A stretch of 64,000 nucleotides of DNA from Rohdeia mirabilis (GTDB lineage: Bacteria > Planctomycetota > UBA1135 > GCA-002686595): contig CP036290.1 of NCBI GenBank assembly GCA_007750655.1, forward strand, positions 682,001-746,000, read 5' to 3'. The number at the start of each line of letters is the position of its first letter. The first letter of the stretch is position 1. The notes beneath the pieces were generated by a model, which was not told the DNA's origin, did no database searches, and saw only the letters and a list, made by a program, of their open reading frames with translations. This document shows positions 45,704 to 53,990 of the stretch, in pieces. The position numbers and the translations under genes are program-made.

Positions 45704-46324
45704 ATGAAGAGCACGCGCGTCAGCGGGATCCACTACTGGAGCCGGTACCAGCCCGATCGCAAGATCGACTTCAACGGCTTCTTCGTGGCCGATCCCGCCG
45801 GCGGCGTCCTGATCGACCCGATGCCTCTCGAGCCGTGCGAGCTGAACGAACTGCGCGATCTCGGAGGGGCGCGGACGATCATCGTGACCAACGCCGACCA
45901 CCTGCGTGCAGCGGTCGAGCTCAAGGGGGAGTGCGGTGCGCGACTGGCGGCGCCCGACTGCGAGCGCGAACGCCTGGAGGGTGTTCCCGTCGACGACTGG
46001 TTCACCACCGCCGACGACCTGGGCCCGGGCTTCTCGGAACGCTGGGAGATCCACTGGTTGCTCGGAGGCAAGTGGCCGCGCGAAGCCGCGCTCTACCTGA
46101 AGCCCCAACGCACCTGGATCTTCGGCGACGCGGTCCGCAGCCACGAGAGCGGTCGCCTGCGCCTCCTGCCGGACCCCAAGATCGCCGATCGCGACGCGCT
46201 CGAAGGATCCATCCGCGTCCTGGGTGGGCGCGACGTCCAAGCCGTCCTCCTGGGGGACGGCGACTGCATCTTCAACGGCGCCCGCGAGGCCCTGGACGCC
46301 TTCTGCGAAGGCTTGAGCGCGTGA
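45704..46324 (+). CDS. Metallo-beta-lactamase-fold-like protein without the metal motif
   Basis: The 206-residue protein resembles short metallo-beta-lactamase-fold proteins: FNGFFVADPAGGVLIDPMPL, then TIIVTNADHLRAAVELKGE in the place of the HxHxDH motif, and WIFGDAVRSH and VLLGDGDCIFNGAREALDAF later. Only a single histidine remains in the motif region, so zinc catalysis is doubtful. It may bind a substrate or act as a structural relative. The ATG at 45704 is used; one at 45692 adds four residues. Its stop overlaps a GTG six bases ahead of the pepA ATG, so the two may be coupled. Confidence 0.65.
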   Translation: MKSTRVSGIHYWSRYQPDRKIDFNGFFVADPAGGVLIDPMPLEPCELNELRDLGGARTIIVTNADHLRAAVELKGECGARLAAPDCERERLEGVPVDDWFTTADDLGPGFSERWEIHWLLGGKWPREAALYLKPQRTWIFGDAVRSHESGRLRLLPDPKIADRDALEGSIRVLGGRDVQAVLLGDGDCIFNGAREALDAFCEGLSA

Positions 46325-46326
46325 AC

Positions 46327-47781
46327 ATGGAACGAATCCCCTTCGACATCTCTCCGGCCCGTCATCTGACCGGAGCGGTCTGCGTCCAACTCGTCACTCC
46401 CGAGCAGTTCGAGCAACTCGTCGCAGGCGCACGCGATCCGCATCTCGGCGAGATTCCGCGCCTGGCGGAGATCGCCGACGGCGTGCGCTTCGCCGCCAAG
46501 ACCGGTGAGTCCCTTCCGGTGCCGATCGCCGACCGCATCCTGCACCTGGTCGGGCTCGGTGCGTCGCCGACGGGCAAGGCACTGCGCGAGGCGGCGGCGT
46601 CGGCCGCTGCGACCGTTCCCCCGCGGATCGAATGGACGCTCGCGGTCGACCTCGAAGGTGCGGGCTTCGACGCATCGGCCGGCGCGGTGGCCGTCGTCGA
46701 AGGTCTGGCCACGGGCGCCTACAAGTTCACGCACTCCGAACGCTCCAAGCCTGCGGTGCCCGGAACGTGCCACGTGCTCGTCAAGAGCGTGACCTCCGAG
46801 ATCGTCGCGCGCGCCGTCGCCCGCGTGGAGGGGCAACTGCTGGCGCGTGACCTCGTCAACACGCCCGCCGAACAGCTCGGCCCCGCAGAGCTCGTCGGTG
46901 CGGCGCGCGAGGTGGCCGAACGCCACGGCATGCGCTGCCGCATCCTCACGGGCGACGAGGTCGCGCGCGAGGGTTTCAAGTTGACCGCCGTCACCGGACG
47001 TGCAGCGGATCGTCCGCCCGCCGTGGCGATCGTCGAGTGCGGTCCCGTCGGCGCCGAACCCGACCTCGCGCTGGTCGGCAAGGGCGTCGTCTACGACACC
47101 GGCGGGCTGAACCTGAAGCCGGGCGGATCGATGGCGCTGATGCGCAAGGACATGGGCGGCGCCGGGACCGTGATCGGCGCGCTCGACGCCCTCGGTCGAC
47201 TGGGCTTCGACGGCTCGCTCACCGCCGTGATCCCGGCCGCCGAGAACGCGATCGGAGCCGGAGCCATGCGCCCGGGCGACGTCTTCGCCGCCGCCGACGG
47301 TCAGCGCGTCGAGATCGGCAACACCGACGCCGAGGGTCGGCTCCTCCTGTCGGACGGGCTGTGCTACGCACGCGAGAAGGGCGCGAAGCGCATCCTCGAC
47401 GTGGCCACCTTGACCGGAGCCGCGCGGGTGGCGCTCGGCCCGGAGATCCCGGCCCTGTTCGGGAACGACGAGGAGCTGGTCCGCACGCTGCTCGAGACGT
47501 CGGAGGCCTGCGACGAGCCGGTCTGGCGCATGCCGCTCGTCGACAGCTACGAGTGGACGATCGACTCGCCCTGGGCCGACGTGAACAACTCCGGCAGCGA
47601 CAACCGCGGTGGTGCGATCACGGCCGCCCTGTTCCTGCGACGCTTCACCAAGGAGACGCCGTGGGCCCACGTGGACGTCTACGCCTGGGAGGACCGCGGC
47701 AAGCCCGGCACTCCGCGCGGCGCGAACGGGATGTTCGTCCGCACGCTGACGACGGCCGTCCAACAGCTCCTCTCGCGCTGA
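46327..47781 (+). CDS. pepA: Leucyl aminopeptidase (M17)
   Basis: The 484-residue cytoplasmic aminopeptidase releases N-terminal residues from peptides using two metal ions. The C-terminal catalytic domain shows VGKGVVYDTGGLNLKPGG, MRKDMGGAGTVIGAL, the signature NTDAEGRLLLSDGL and the late DVNNSGSDNRGGAITAALFL. Metal ligands Lys, Asp and Glu are all at expected places. The N-terminal ~160 residues are the less conserved M17 domain. The ATG at 46327 is 3 bp from the preceding stop; a GTG at 46321 forming a GTGA overlap is an equally good alternative and would add two residues. Confidence 0.94.
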   Translation: MERIPFDISPARHLTGAVCVQLVTPEQFEQLVAGARDPHLGEIPRLAEIADGVRFAAKTGESLPVPIADRILHLVGLGASPTGKALREAAASAAATVPPRIEWTLAVDLEGAGFDASAGAVAVVEGLATGAYKFTHSERSKPAVPGTCHVLVKSVTSEIVARAVARVEGQLLARDLVNTPAEQLGPAELVGAAREVAERHGMRCRILTGDEVAREGFKLTAVTGRAADRPPAVAIVECGPVGAEPDLALVGKGVVYDTGGLNLKPGGSMALMRKDMGGAGTVIGALDALGRLGFDGSLTAVIPAAENAIGAGAMRPGDVFAAADGQRVEIGNTDAEGRLLLSDGLCYAREKGAKRILDVATLTGAARVALGPEIPALFGNDEELVRTLLETSEACDEPVWRMPLVDSYEWTIDSPWADVNNSGSDNRGGAITAALFLRRFTKETPWAHVDVYAWEDRGKPGTPRGANGMFVRTLTTAVQQLLSR

Positions 47782-47796
47782 GCCCATCGGGCGGGT

Positions 47797-47842
47797 CGGC
47801 GGTGGGGCGGACGTTCTCGAACGGTCGCGTCCGACCCCGCCG
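47797..47842 (+). terminator. Imperfect GC-rich hairpin after pepA
   Basis: The stretch 47797-47812 pairs with 47829-47842 over about 13 pairs with one bulged base and one G-T pair, across a 16-nt loop. It starts 16 bp after the pepA stop. No U-tract is present. Confidence 0.45.
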
Positions 47843-47860
47843 AACCCAGGAATCGGACCC

Positions 47861-47907
47861 CGCGTGGAAGGACGGTGGGCCTGAGATGAAGATTTCGTTC
47901 CCACGCG
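47861..47907. promoter_or_regulatory. Possible alternative stem-loops in leader of acyltransferase gene
   Basis: CGCGTGG (47861-47867) can pair with CCACGCG (47901-47907), and GTGGG (47875-47879) can pair with CCCAC (47900-47904). The two share the right arm, so only one can form. The loop contains an AT-richer patch (GAGATGAAGATTTCGTT). The region lies about 105 bp ahead of the start at 48011. It may be a simple promoter region instead. Confidence 0.25.
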
Positions 47908-48010
47908 GCGGGTGCCCTTGTCGCCAGCTCGGACGCGCGTAGGATCGAAGCTCGCACGGAAGCTGGCCGCTCCTCGGAACGGTCGACCTCCGGCGCCGCA
48001 CTTCCTCGCC

Positions 48011-48973
48011 ATGCAGAATCCTCCGACTCCCCTCGGGCGATCCACCGATCACGCCACCGAGTCCGTCCGGTCCGCTGGCGGCGCTGCTCCCATGGGCCCG
48101 CCGCCGAGCGCGCACCGCGCTGGTGGCGTTCTGCGACCCGGTCAACCCGAGTTCTGCTTCGACGAACGCGAGTACGAGGTGCGTCTCGCGCGCACACCGG
48201 CCGAGTTGGAGGCGGCGCAGCGGCTGCGCTTCGAGGTCTTCAACCGCGAGCTCGGCGAAGGGCTCGCCGAGTCGGAGGCCACCGGGCGCGACGCCGATCC
48301 GTTCGACGCGCACTGCGACCATCTGCTCCTGATCCATCGAGCGGGTGCCGTGCGTGCCGGCTCGGCCTCGGTCGAGTCCATCGGCACGCCGATCGAGGAG
48401 TTGGCCAGCGGAACGGAGTCGGTTCCCCGCGTGGTCGGGACCTACCGCCTGGCCACGCTGTCGATGGCGGCTCAGGGCGTCGGCCTGTACTGCGATCAGG
48501 AGTACGACCTCGACCGAGCGCCGCGCGCGATCCTCGAACAGGGCACCGAACTCGGACGCGCCTGCATCGCGCGCGAGCACCGACGCGGGCACGCGCTCTT
48601 CGCACTCTTCCGCGGGCTCGCGCGCTACGCCGTCGACTCGGGCCAGCGCTACCTGTACGGCTGCTGCTCGCTCACCGGCACCGATCCGCTCGACGGCAGC
48701 CTCGCCCGCGCGTGGTTGGCGGCGCACGGCAAGGTGCACACCGAGTTCTACGTGCCCGCCCGCGAGCGCTACCGCATGGAGCCGGTCGACGTCACGCCCG
48801 AGGCCGTCGCGGCGTTCAAGCTGCCGCAACTCTTCGGCACGTACCTGCGCTACGGCGCGATGGTCTGCAGCGAGCCCGCCGTGGACCGCGACTTCGGGAC
48901 GATCGACTTCCTGGTCATGTTCGACCTCGAGATGCTCGACGTGCGCGTGCGCCGGCTGTTCCTCGAGGGCTGA
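48011..48973 (+). CDS. olsB: OlsB-like N-acyltransferase (ornithine-acyl-ACP type)
   Basis: The 320-residue protein has a variable N-terminal ~55 residues, then a GNAT-like acyltransferase domain of the OlsB/hemolysin type. It shows LRFEVFNRELGEGL, DPFDAHCDHLLLIH, VGTYRLATLSMAAQGVGLYC, LEQGTELGRACIAREHRRG and YLYGCCSLTGTDPLDGS. OlsB moves a 3-hydroxy-fatty acid from acyl carrier protein to the alpha-amine of ornithine, giving lyso-ornithine lipid. The next gene is a PlsC-type acyltransferase, the role of OlsA. Activity toward another amino acid is possible. The ATG at 48011 is the first in frame; a GTG at 47912 would extend it with Arg/Pro-rich sequence. Confidence 0.75.
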   Translation: MQNPPTPLGRSTDHATESVRSAGGAAPMGPPPSAHRAGGVLRPGQPEFCFDEREYEVRLARTPAELEAAQRLRFEVFNRELGEGLAESEATGRDADPFDAHCDHLLLIHRAGAVRAGSASVESIGTPIEELASGTESVPRVVGTYRLATLSMAAQGVGLYCDQEYDLDRAPRAILEQGTELGRACIAREHRRGHALFALFRGLARYAVDSGQRYLYGCCSLTGTDPLDGSLARAWLAAHGKVHTEFYVPARERYRMEPVDVTPEAVAAFKLPQLFGTYLRYGAMVCSEPAVDRDFGTIDFLVMFDLEMLDVRVRRLFLEG

Positions 48974-48975
48974 GC

Positions 48976-49001
48976 CCGAGCCCGGTTCGAGCCGGACTCG
49001 G
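48976..49001 (+). terminator. Imperfect hairpin after the OlsB-like gene
   Basis: CCGAG-C-CCGG (48976-48985) pairs with CCGG-A-CTCGG (48992-49001) over nine pairs with one mismatch, 2 bp after the stop. A 9-bp G run follows at 49008-49016. It may attenuate transcription between this gene and the next acyltransferase. Confidence 0.35.
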
Positions 49002-49123
49002 AGTGGTGGGGGGGGGCGGGACCGGCGATCCCCGATCCCGTGCGAGGTGGTGGCCTGTGCTGGGAGTCGCCGCGCCGCTCGCGTATCGTCCGGGCGCGCC
49101 GGTGACGATCCCGCGCTCCGCCC

Positions 49124-49885
49124 TTGAAGACGCTCTGCTGGCTCCTCGTACCACTGCGCCTCGCGACGCTGTTCGTCGTCACGTTCGCCCTGTGGTGCTG
49201 GTACGCGGCGGGCCGCCTGATCCGCCCCGCCGCGGCCGATCGCGCCCATTGGCGGAACCGGATGATCCGGGTCTGGGGCCGGGCGAGCCTGCCGATCATG
49301 GGGGTCTCCGTCCGGGTGGAGGGAACGCCCCCCGTTGGCTGCTTGCTCGTGTGCAACCATCTGGGGTACCTGGACATACCGGTCCTGGCCTCCCAAGTGC
49401 CCACCATCTTCGTCTCCAAGGCGGAGGTGGCCCACTGGCCCCTCGTCGGGGCCCTGGCTCGGTCGGCGGGAACGGTGTTCGTCCAGCGCGAACAGAAGAG
49501 GACTCTGGTGGAAACCTCCAAGCACATCGCGGAAGAACTCGAGCTCGGCAGCAGCGTGGTTCTGTTCCCGGAAGGCACGAGCAGCGGGGGGGAGCAGGTG
49601 CTACCCTTTCGCGCCTCTCTCCTCGATCCAGCGGCACGCGGAGGGCTTCCCGTCGCCTACGCCGCCTTGAGGTACCTCTCCCCCCCTGGATTCCCCCCAG
49701 CGAGCGACGTCGTCTGCTGGTGGCGTGACATGCCCTTCGGCAGCCACATCCTCGGCCTCCTCCGACTCCCACGCATTCGGGCGGAGATCACATTCGGGGC
49801 AGAACCCCTCGTCGGGCGCGATCGCAAGGATCTCGCCCAGCGTCTATGGGAAGCGACCAGAGCACATTTCAAGCCGTCCGTGTAG
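49124..49885 (+). CDS. PlsC-family 1-acylglycerol-3-phosphate-type acyltransferase
   Basis: The 253-residue membrane protein has one N-terminal helix (about 8-30). The acyltransferase motif I is CNHLGYLDIPVL near 80, with the catalytic H-x4-D, and motif III is LFPEGTSSGG near 145. Such enzymes move an acyl group to a lysolipid. With the OlsB-like gene upstream it may make ornithine lipid (OlsA role) rather than phosphatidic acid. The start is a TTG at 49124. Codon use is unlike its neighbours: several ATA, AGA, AGG, CTA and TCC/CCC codons occur that are rare elsewhere in this DNA, a sign of recent transfer. The 3' end overlaps the next gene by 40 bp. Confidence 0.85.
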   Translation: MKTLCWLLVPLRLATLFVVTFALWCWYAAGRLIRPAAADRAHWRNRMIRVWGRASLPIMGVSVRVEGTPPVGCLLVCNHLGYLDIPVLASQVPTIFVSKAEVAHWPLVGALARSAGTVFVQREQKRTLVETSKHIAEELELGSSVVLFPEGTSSGGEQVLPFRASLLDPAARGGLPVAYAALRYLSPPGFPPASDVVCWWRDMPFGSHILGLLRLPRIRAEITFGAEPLVGRDRKDLAQRLWEATRAHFKPSV

Positions 49886-50442
49886 CCCCCTCGAAGTCGG
49901 GGGACAGCCACCGTTTCGTGGCTGCCCTCAACCAACAGGTGCTGCGCCAAGGCATCGAGGTCATCCGCCGACTGGCGGACGGCCAGTACGTCTCCGTGCC
50001 CGAAGGCCTCGCCCACAGCGGTGCGGGCGCGCACTTCCGGCACATCTACGACTACTACCGCTGCTTCCTGCGCGACGTGGAAGGCGGGCGGATCGACTAC
50101 GACCTCCGGGATCGCGATCCCGACTTCGAGGCCGACCGCACCCACGCGATCGCGTGCCTCGGCCTCCTGGTCGAGCGCCTGGACACGGTGTTCGGCGATG
50201 CACTCGCTGGTCGCGGTCCGGACACGGAGCTCGAGGCCAAGATGGACGCGGTCGGAGACGCCGGTGAGGACGGTCACTGGAACCGGACCACGGTCAAGCG
50301 CGAGCTGCGCTTCCTCGTCAGCCACACGATCCACCACTACGCGTTGATCGCCGTGATCCTGAAGCTGCAGGGGTTCGATTGTGGGCCCGACTTCGGCGTC
50401 GCGCCTTCCACCATCGAGTACTGGAAGCAGGCGGGTAGCTGA
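49846..50442 (+). CDS. DinB-like four-helix protein
   Basis: The 198-residue protein is helical and has conserved-looking histidines in the places where DinB/YfiT-type metal-binding proteins have them: GAGAHFRHIYDYYRCFLRDV near 60 and LVSHTIHHYALIAVILKLQG near 160. DinB-fold enzymes are often thiol-dependent transferases or of unknown activity. The ATG at 49846 lies 40 bp inside the end of the PlsC-like gene; no later start keeps the first helix. It sits between the acyltransferase and NRDE genes, co-directional. Confidence 0.72.
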   Translation: MGSDQSTFQAVRVAPSKSGDSHRFVAALNQQVLRQGIEVIRRLADGQYVSVPEGLAHSGAGAHFRHIYDYYRCFLRDVEGGRIDYDLRDRDPDFEADRTHAIACLGLLVERLDTVFGDALAGRGPDTELEAKMDAVGDAGEDGHWNRTTVKRELRFLVSHTIHHYALIAVILKLQGFDCGPDFGVAPSTIEYWKQAGS

Positions 50443-50518
50443 GCGACCGCCCGCGGGCCGACCACGTGTTGGCTCCGGCGGAACGCGCGCCACCCTCCAC
50501 GGGGACCGAGACCGTCCG

Positions 50519-51268
50519 GTGTGTACCGCGAGCTGGATCACGGGGCCGCCCGGCTTCGAACTGTTCTTCAACCGCGACGAGCAGCGTTCCCGTCCCGGCG
50601 GCCACGCTCCCGAGGTGCACACGGAGAGCGGGGTCGAGGTCGTCTTCCCGCTGGACGGTCAGGAGCTCGGGACGTGGATCGCCGCCAACGAGTTCGGACT
50701 CGTGCTCTGCATCCTGAATCTCTACGAGGCCGACTACGCGCCGGCCACGCCCAGGTCGCGCGGCCTCCTGGTGCGCGAGCTCGCGATCCACGGCACGGCG
50801 GCGCAGGCGCTGGCTGTGTTGCGCGGTGACGACCTCGCGGCCTATCGCGGCTTCACGTTGGCGGTGTTCGAAGTGGACGCGACGGGTGCGCTCGCCGCGG
50901 GCCACGCGGCGCGCTGGGACGGCGTCGCGCTCGGCGTCACCGACGGCGCCGACGTCCGCCCACCGTTCGTGTCGTCCGGGTTCGACCTGCCGCGCGTCCG
51001 CGAGCAACGTCTCGCCACCTGGCACGCGACGGTCGGCGACGCCTCTGCGCCCACCGCCGCCGAACTCGAGCGCTACCACGCCAGCCGCCTGCCGGAACCC
51101 GGTGCCTACGCGGTCTCGATGTCGCGCGACGACGCCTGCACCGTGAGCCACACGCGCGTGCGCGTCACGGGCGACCACGTGTCGATGCACTACCTCGACG
51201 GGGCTCCCGCGGACGGCGGAGCGTTCGCGACCGTCGTCCTTCCGCGTCGTTCGGCGTCCGCTCGATGA
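50519..51268 (+). CDS. NRDE (TANGO2-like) family protein
   Basis: The 249-residue protein begins VCTASWITG and has the diagnostic FFNRDEQRSR near residue 20. It goes on with GTWIAANEFGLVLCILNLYE and a C-terminal AVSMSRDDACTVSHTRVRV. Cys2 directly after the start is the candidate N-terminal nucleophile in this Ntn-hydrolase-like family, which is why the GTG at 50519 is chosen over an ATG 46 codons upstream. Family members are linked to lipid or haem handling in eukaryotes, with no secure enzyme activity. Its stop overlaps the next start (ATGA). Confidence 0.85.
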   Translation: MCTASWITGPPGFELFFNRDEQRSRPGGHAPEVHTESGVEVVFPLDGQELGTWIAANEFGLVLCILNLYEADYAPATPRSRGLLVRELAIHGTAAQALAVLRGDDLAAYRGFTLAVFEVDATGALAAGHAARWDGVALGVTDGADVRPPFVSSGFDLPRVREQRLATWHATVGDASAPTAAELERYHASRLPEPGAYAVSMSRDDACTVSHTRVRVTGDHVSMHYLDGAPADGGAFATVVLPRRSASAR

Positions 51269-53889
51269 GCGGCGAGACGGATCGACCCGCGCGCCGGCAC
51301 TGGAAGCGCTGGGTCCTCGGCCTGTACGTCGTCCTGCTGCTCGCGTCGCACCTCGTTCGAGCGCTCGACGCACCGGCCGACGAGGTGCCGACCGGTCTTG
51401 TGTTCGCCGAACTCGAAGAGGTCGACGCCGACGGCGCTCGTACGGGGCGGACGGTACGCATGGCCTATCGCGACAGCGGTCCGCGTGACGCACCGGTCGT
51501 GATCGGTGTGCACGGCAGTCCGAGCGGCGGCGAAGAACTCGGTCGCATCGCCGGTGAGCTCGACGACGACTACCGCGTGGTGTGGATGCACCTGCCCGGT
51601 TTCGGGCGCTCCACGCGCGACGTCGCGGACTACTCGGTTCGCTCGCACGCGCTCTACCTCGAGCAACTCGTCGACCAACTGGCGATCGAGCGCGCGCATC
51701 TGGTCGGCTTCTCGATGGGGGGCGGCGTGGTCCTCGAGCTGGCGCCGCTGCTCGGTGAACGCACGGCATCCGTGACGCTGCTCAGCGCGATCGGCGTCCA
51801 GGAACTCGAGTGGCTCGGCGACTACACGCTCAACCACGGCGTACACGGGATGCAGCTCGCCGCGCTCTGGTGCGTGTACGAACTCGTGCCGCACTTCGGT
51901 GCCTTCGACGGCGGGATGCTGTCGATCGAGTACGCGCGCAACTTCTACGACACCGACCAACGGCCTCTGCGGCAGCGCCTCGAGGAACTGACGGTGCCGA
52001 TGCTCGTGATCCACGGACGATCGGACCCGCTGGTCCCGTTCGACGCGGCGCTCGAGCACCACAGGATCGTTCCGCACAGCCGCTTGTTCGCGTTCGACGG
52101 TGACCACTTCGCGACGTTCACCGAACCCGCGTTCGTCGCCGCGGCCCTGCGCGAGTTCCTCGACGACGTGGAGGCCAAAGCCGCTCCGACGCGCGCCGAC
52201 GCGACGCCCGAACAGCTGGCGCGCGCCGCCGAGCCATTCGATCCGTCGGGCGCTCCTGTGGTCGGTTTCGCCCTGATCGCGATCTGCGTCATGCTCGCGC
52301 TCGCGACGCTCGTCAGCGAGGACCTGACCTGCATCCTCGCCGGAGCGCTCGTCGCTCAAGGGCGTCTCGACTTCCTCCCGGCGGCCGCGGCCTGTTTCGT
52401 CGGCATCTACGTCGGCGACCTCTTGCTGTTCCTCTCGGGGCGCTATCTCGGATCGAAGGCGCTCACGCGTCGGCCACTGCGCTGGCTCGTCTCGGCGGAG
52501 CGCACCGAACGCGCGGCCGAGTGGCTCGAGCGCCGCGGCCTCGCCGTCATCTTCCTCTCGCGTTTCACGCCGGGGATGCGATTGCCGACCTACTTCGCCT
52601 CGGGCGCGTTGGGGGCGAACGCCAAGCGTTTCGCTCTCTACTTCGCGGTCGCCGCCGGGATCTGGACGCCAGGGCTCGTCTGGCTCGCGAGCGTGCTCGG
52701 AACGCGCATCCTCGAAGGACTCGAGGTCGTGCAGGACAACTTCGTGCTCGGTCTCGGGCTCACGCTGCTCGCGGGCCTGTTCGTCGTGAAGTTCCTCGTG
52801 CCTCTGCTCTCGTGGCAGGGGCGTCGACGCCTGGTCGGACGCTGGCGCCGCACCGTGCGCTGGGAGTTCTGGCCGGCGTGGCTCGTGTACGTCCCGGTCG
52901 TCCTGTGGCTGCTCGTCCTCGCTCTGAAGCACCGCAGCGCGACCGCCTGGTGCGCGTCGAACCCGGGCATCGAGGGCGGCGGTGTCGTCGGTGAGTCGAA
53001 GGCGCGCATCCTCGCGGACCTGGCGTCGCGCGCGCCGGCGACCGAGGTCGTCCCGCCCTGGATCGCGCTTCCCGCGAGCCTCGGCCCCGACGAGCGCGTT
53101 CGGCGGTTCGACGCGTTCCGCGACACGGAAGGGCTCGACTGGCCGGTCGTCCTCAAGCCCGACGCGGGGCAGCGTGGGTCGGGCGTGCTCATCGCGCGCG
53201 ACGAAGCGGCAGCGCACGCCTATCTGCGCGAGTCCGAGACCGATCTGTTGGCGCAGGCCTTCGCCGCCGGAGTCGAGTTCGGCGTCTTCTACGCCCGCCG
53301 CCCCGACGCGCCGCACGGCGAGATCATCTCGATCACCCAGAAGCAGCTGGCGACGGTCACGGGCGACGGTGTGCACACGCTCGAGCACCTGATCCTCGCC
53401 GACGAACGCGCCGTCTGCCTCGCCGACTACTACGCGCACAAGAATCACGAGCGCCTGGACGACGTGCCGGCGCAGGGCGAGGTGGTCGTCCTCGGCGACC
53501 TCGGGACCCACGCGCGCGGAGCGATCTTCCTGGACGCCTGTGAGCTCGCGACAACGGAGCTGACCGAGCGCATCGACGCGGTCTCGCACTGCTTCGACGG
53601 CTTCTACTTCGGTCGCTACGACCTCGTCGCACCGTCGCGCGAGGCGCTGGCGCGCGGCGATGGCCTACGCGTGATCGAGGTCAACGGCGTGACGTCCGAG
53701 AGCACCCACGTCTACGACCCGAAGCACTCGGCGCTCGCGGGCCTGCGCACCTTCTGCGCGCAGTGGTCGCTGGCCTTCGAGATCGGCGCCGCCAATCTGC
53801 GCCGCGGGGCGAAGACGCCGTCCCTGTTCGGTCTCGCGAGCGAGTGGCTGCGTTACCGCCGCGGGCAGAGCGAGCACAAGGGCGGCTGA
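51265..53889 (+). CDS. Alpha/beta-hydrolase - DedA - ATP-grasp triple fusion
   Basis: The 874-residue protein has three parts. An N-terminal anchor helix (about 15-34) leads to an alpha/beta-hydrolase domain (about 70-310) with VIGVHGSPSGGEEL, nucleophile motif GFSMGG (Ser150), HGRSDPLVPF (Asp254) and DGDHFATF (His near 281). A DedA/VTT membrane domain follows at about 330-530, with EDLTCILAGALV, GDLLLFLSGRYLG and the family motif FLSRFTPGMRLPTYF. The C-terminal ~320 residues, after two more helices, are ATP-grasp-like: WPVVLKPDAGQRGSGVLI with Lys near 631 and RVIEVNGVTSESTHVYDP with Asn near 807. DedA proteins move lipids across membranes; ATP-grasp enzymes join carboxylates to amines. A lipid-modifying and translocating enzyme is inferred. 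ATGA overlap with the NRDE gene. Confidence 0.88.
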   Translation: MSGETDRPARRHWKRWVLGLYVVLLLASHLVRALDAPADEVPTGLVFAELEEVDADGARTGRTVRMAYRDSGPRDAPVVIGVHGSPSGGEELGRIAGELDDDYRVVWMHLPGFGRSTRDVADYSVRSHALYLEQLVDQLAIERAHLVGFSMGGGVVLELAPLLGERTASVTLLSAIGVQELEWLGDYTLNHGVHGMQLAALWCVYELVPHFGAFDGGMLSIEYARNFYDTDQRPLRQRLEELTVPMLVIHGRSDPLVPFDAALEHHRIVPHSRLFAFDGDHFATFTEPAFVAAALREFLDDVEAKAAPTRADATPEQLARAAEPFDPSGAPVVGFALIAICVMLALATLVSEDLTCILAGALVAQGRLDFLPAAAACFVGIYVGDLLLFLSGRYLGSKALTRRPLRWLVSAERTERAAEWLERRGLAVIFLSRFTPGMRLPTYFASGALGANAKRFALYFAVAAGIWTPGLVWLASVLGTRILEGLEVVQDNFVLGLGLTLLAGLFVVKFLVPLLSWQGRRRLVGRWRRTVRWEFWPAWLVYVPVVLWLLVLALKHRSATAWCASNPGIEGGGVVGESKARILADLASRAPATEVVPPWIALPASLGPDERVRRFDAFRDTEGLDWPVVLKPDAGQRGSGVLIARDEAAAHAYLRESETDLLAQAFAAGVEFGVFYARRPDAPHGEIISITQKQLATVTGDGVHTLEHLILADERAVCLADYYAHKNHERLDDVPAQGEVVVLGDLGTHARGAIFLDACELATTELTERIDAVSHCFDGFYFGRYDLVAPSREALARGDGLRVIEVNGVTSESTHVYDPKHSALAGLRTFCAQWSLAFEIGAANLRRGAKTPSLFGLASEWLRYRRGQSEHKGG

Positions 53890-53957
53890 GCGCCGCGCGC
53901 CGCGGTTCGTTCGCGGTGGTCGTCGCGTCGTCGGCGATCTCGCGAGCGGGGGGAACT

Positions 53958-53983
53958 CGACGGGGCGCGTCGACGGGGCGCGT
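53958..53983. repeat. 13-bp tandem repeat, two copies
   Basis: CGACGGGGCGCGT occurs at 53958-53970 and again at 53971-53983, followed by CGAC of a partial third. It sits directly before the 23-bp repeat array between two convergent genes. Confidence 0.8.
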
Positions 53984-53990
53984 CGACGAT

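Noticed and set aside
49008..49016. The 9-bp G run as a phase-variation tract
   Set aside because: It lies in an intergenic region 108 bp ahead of the next start and does not interrupt any frame or a defined promoter spacer.
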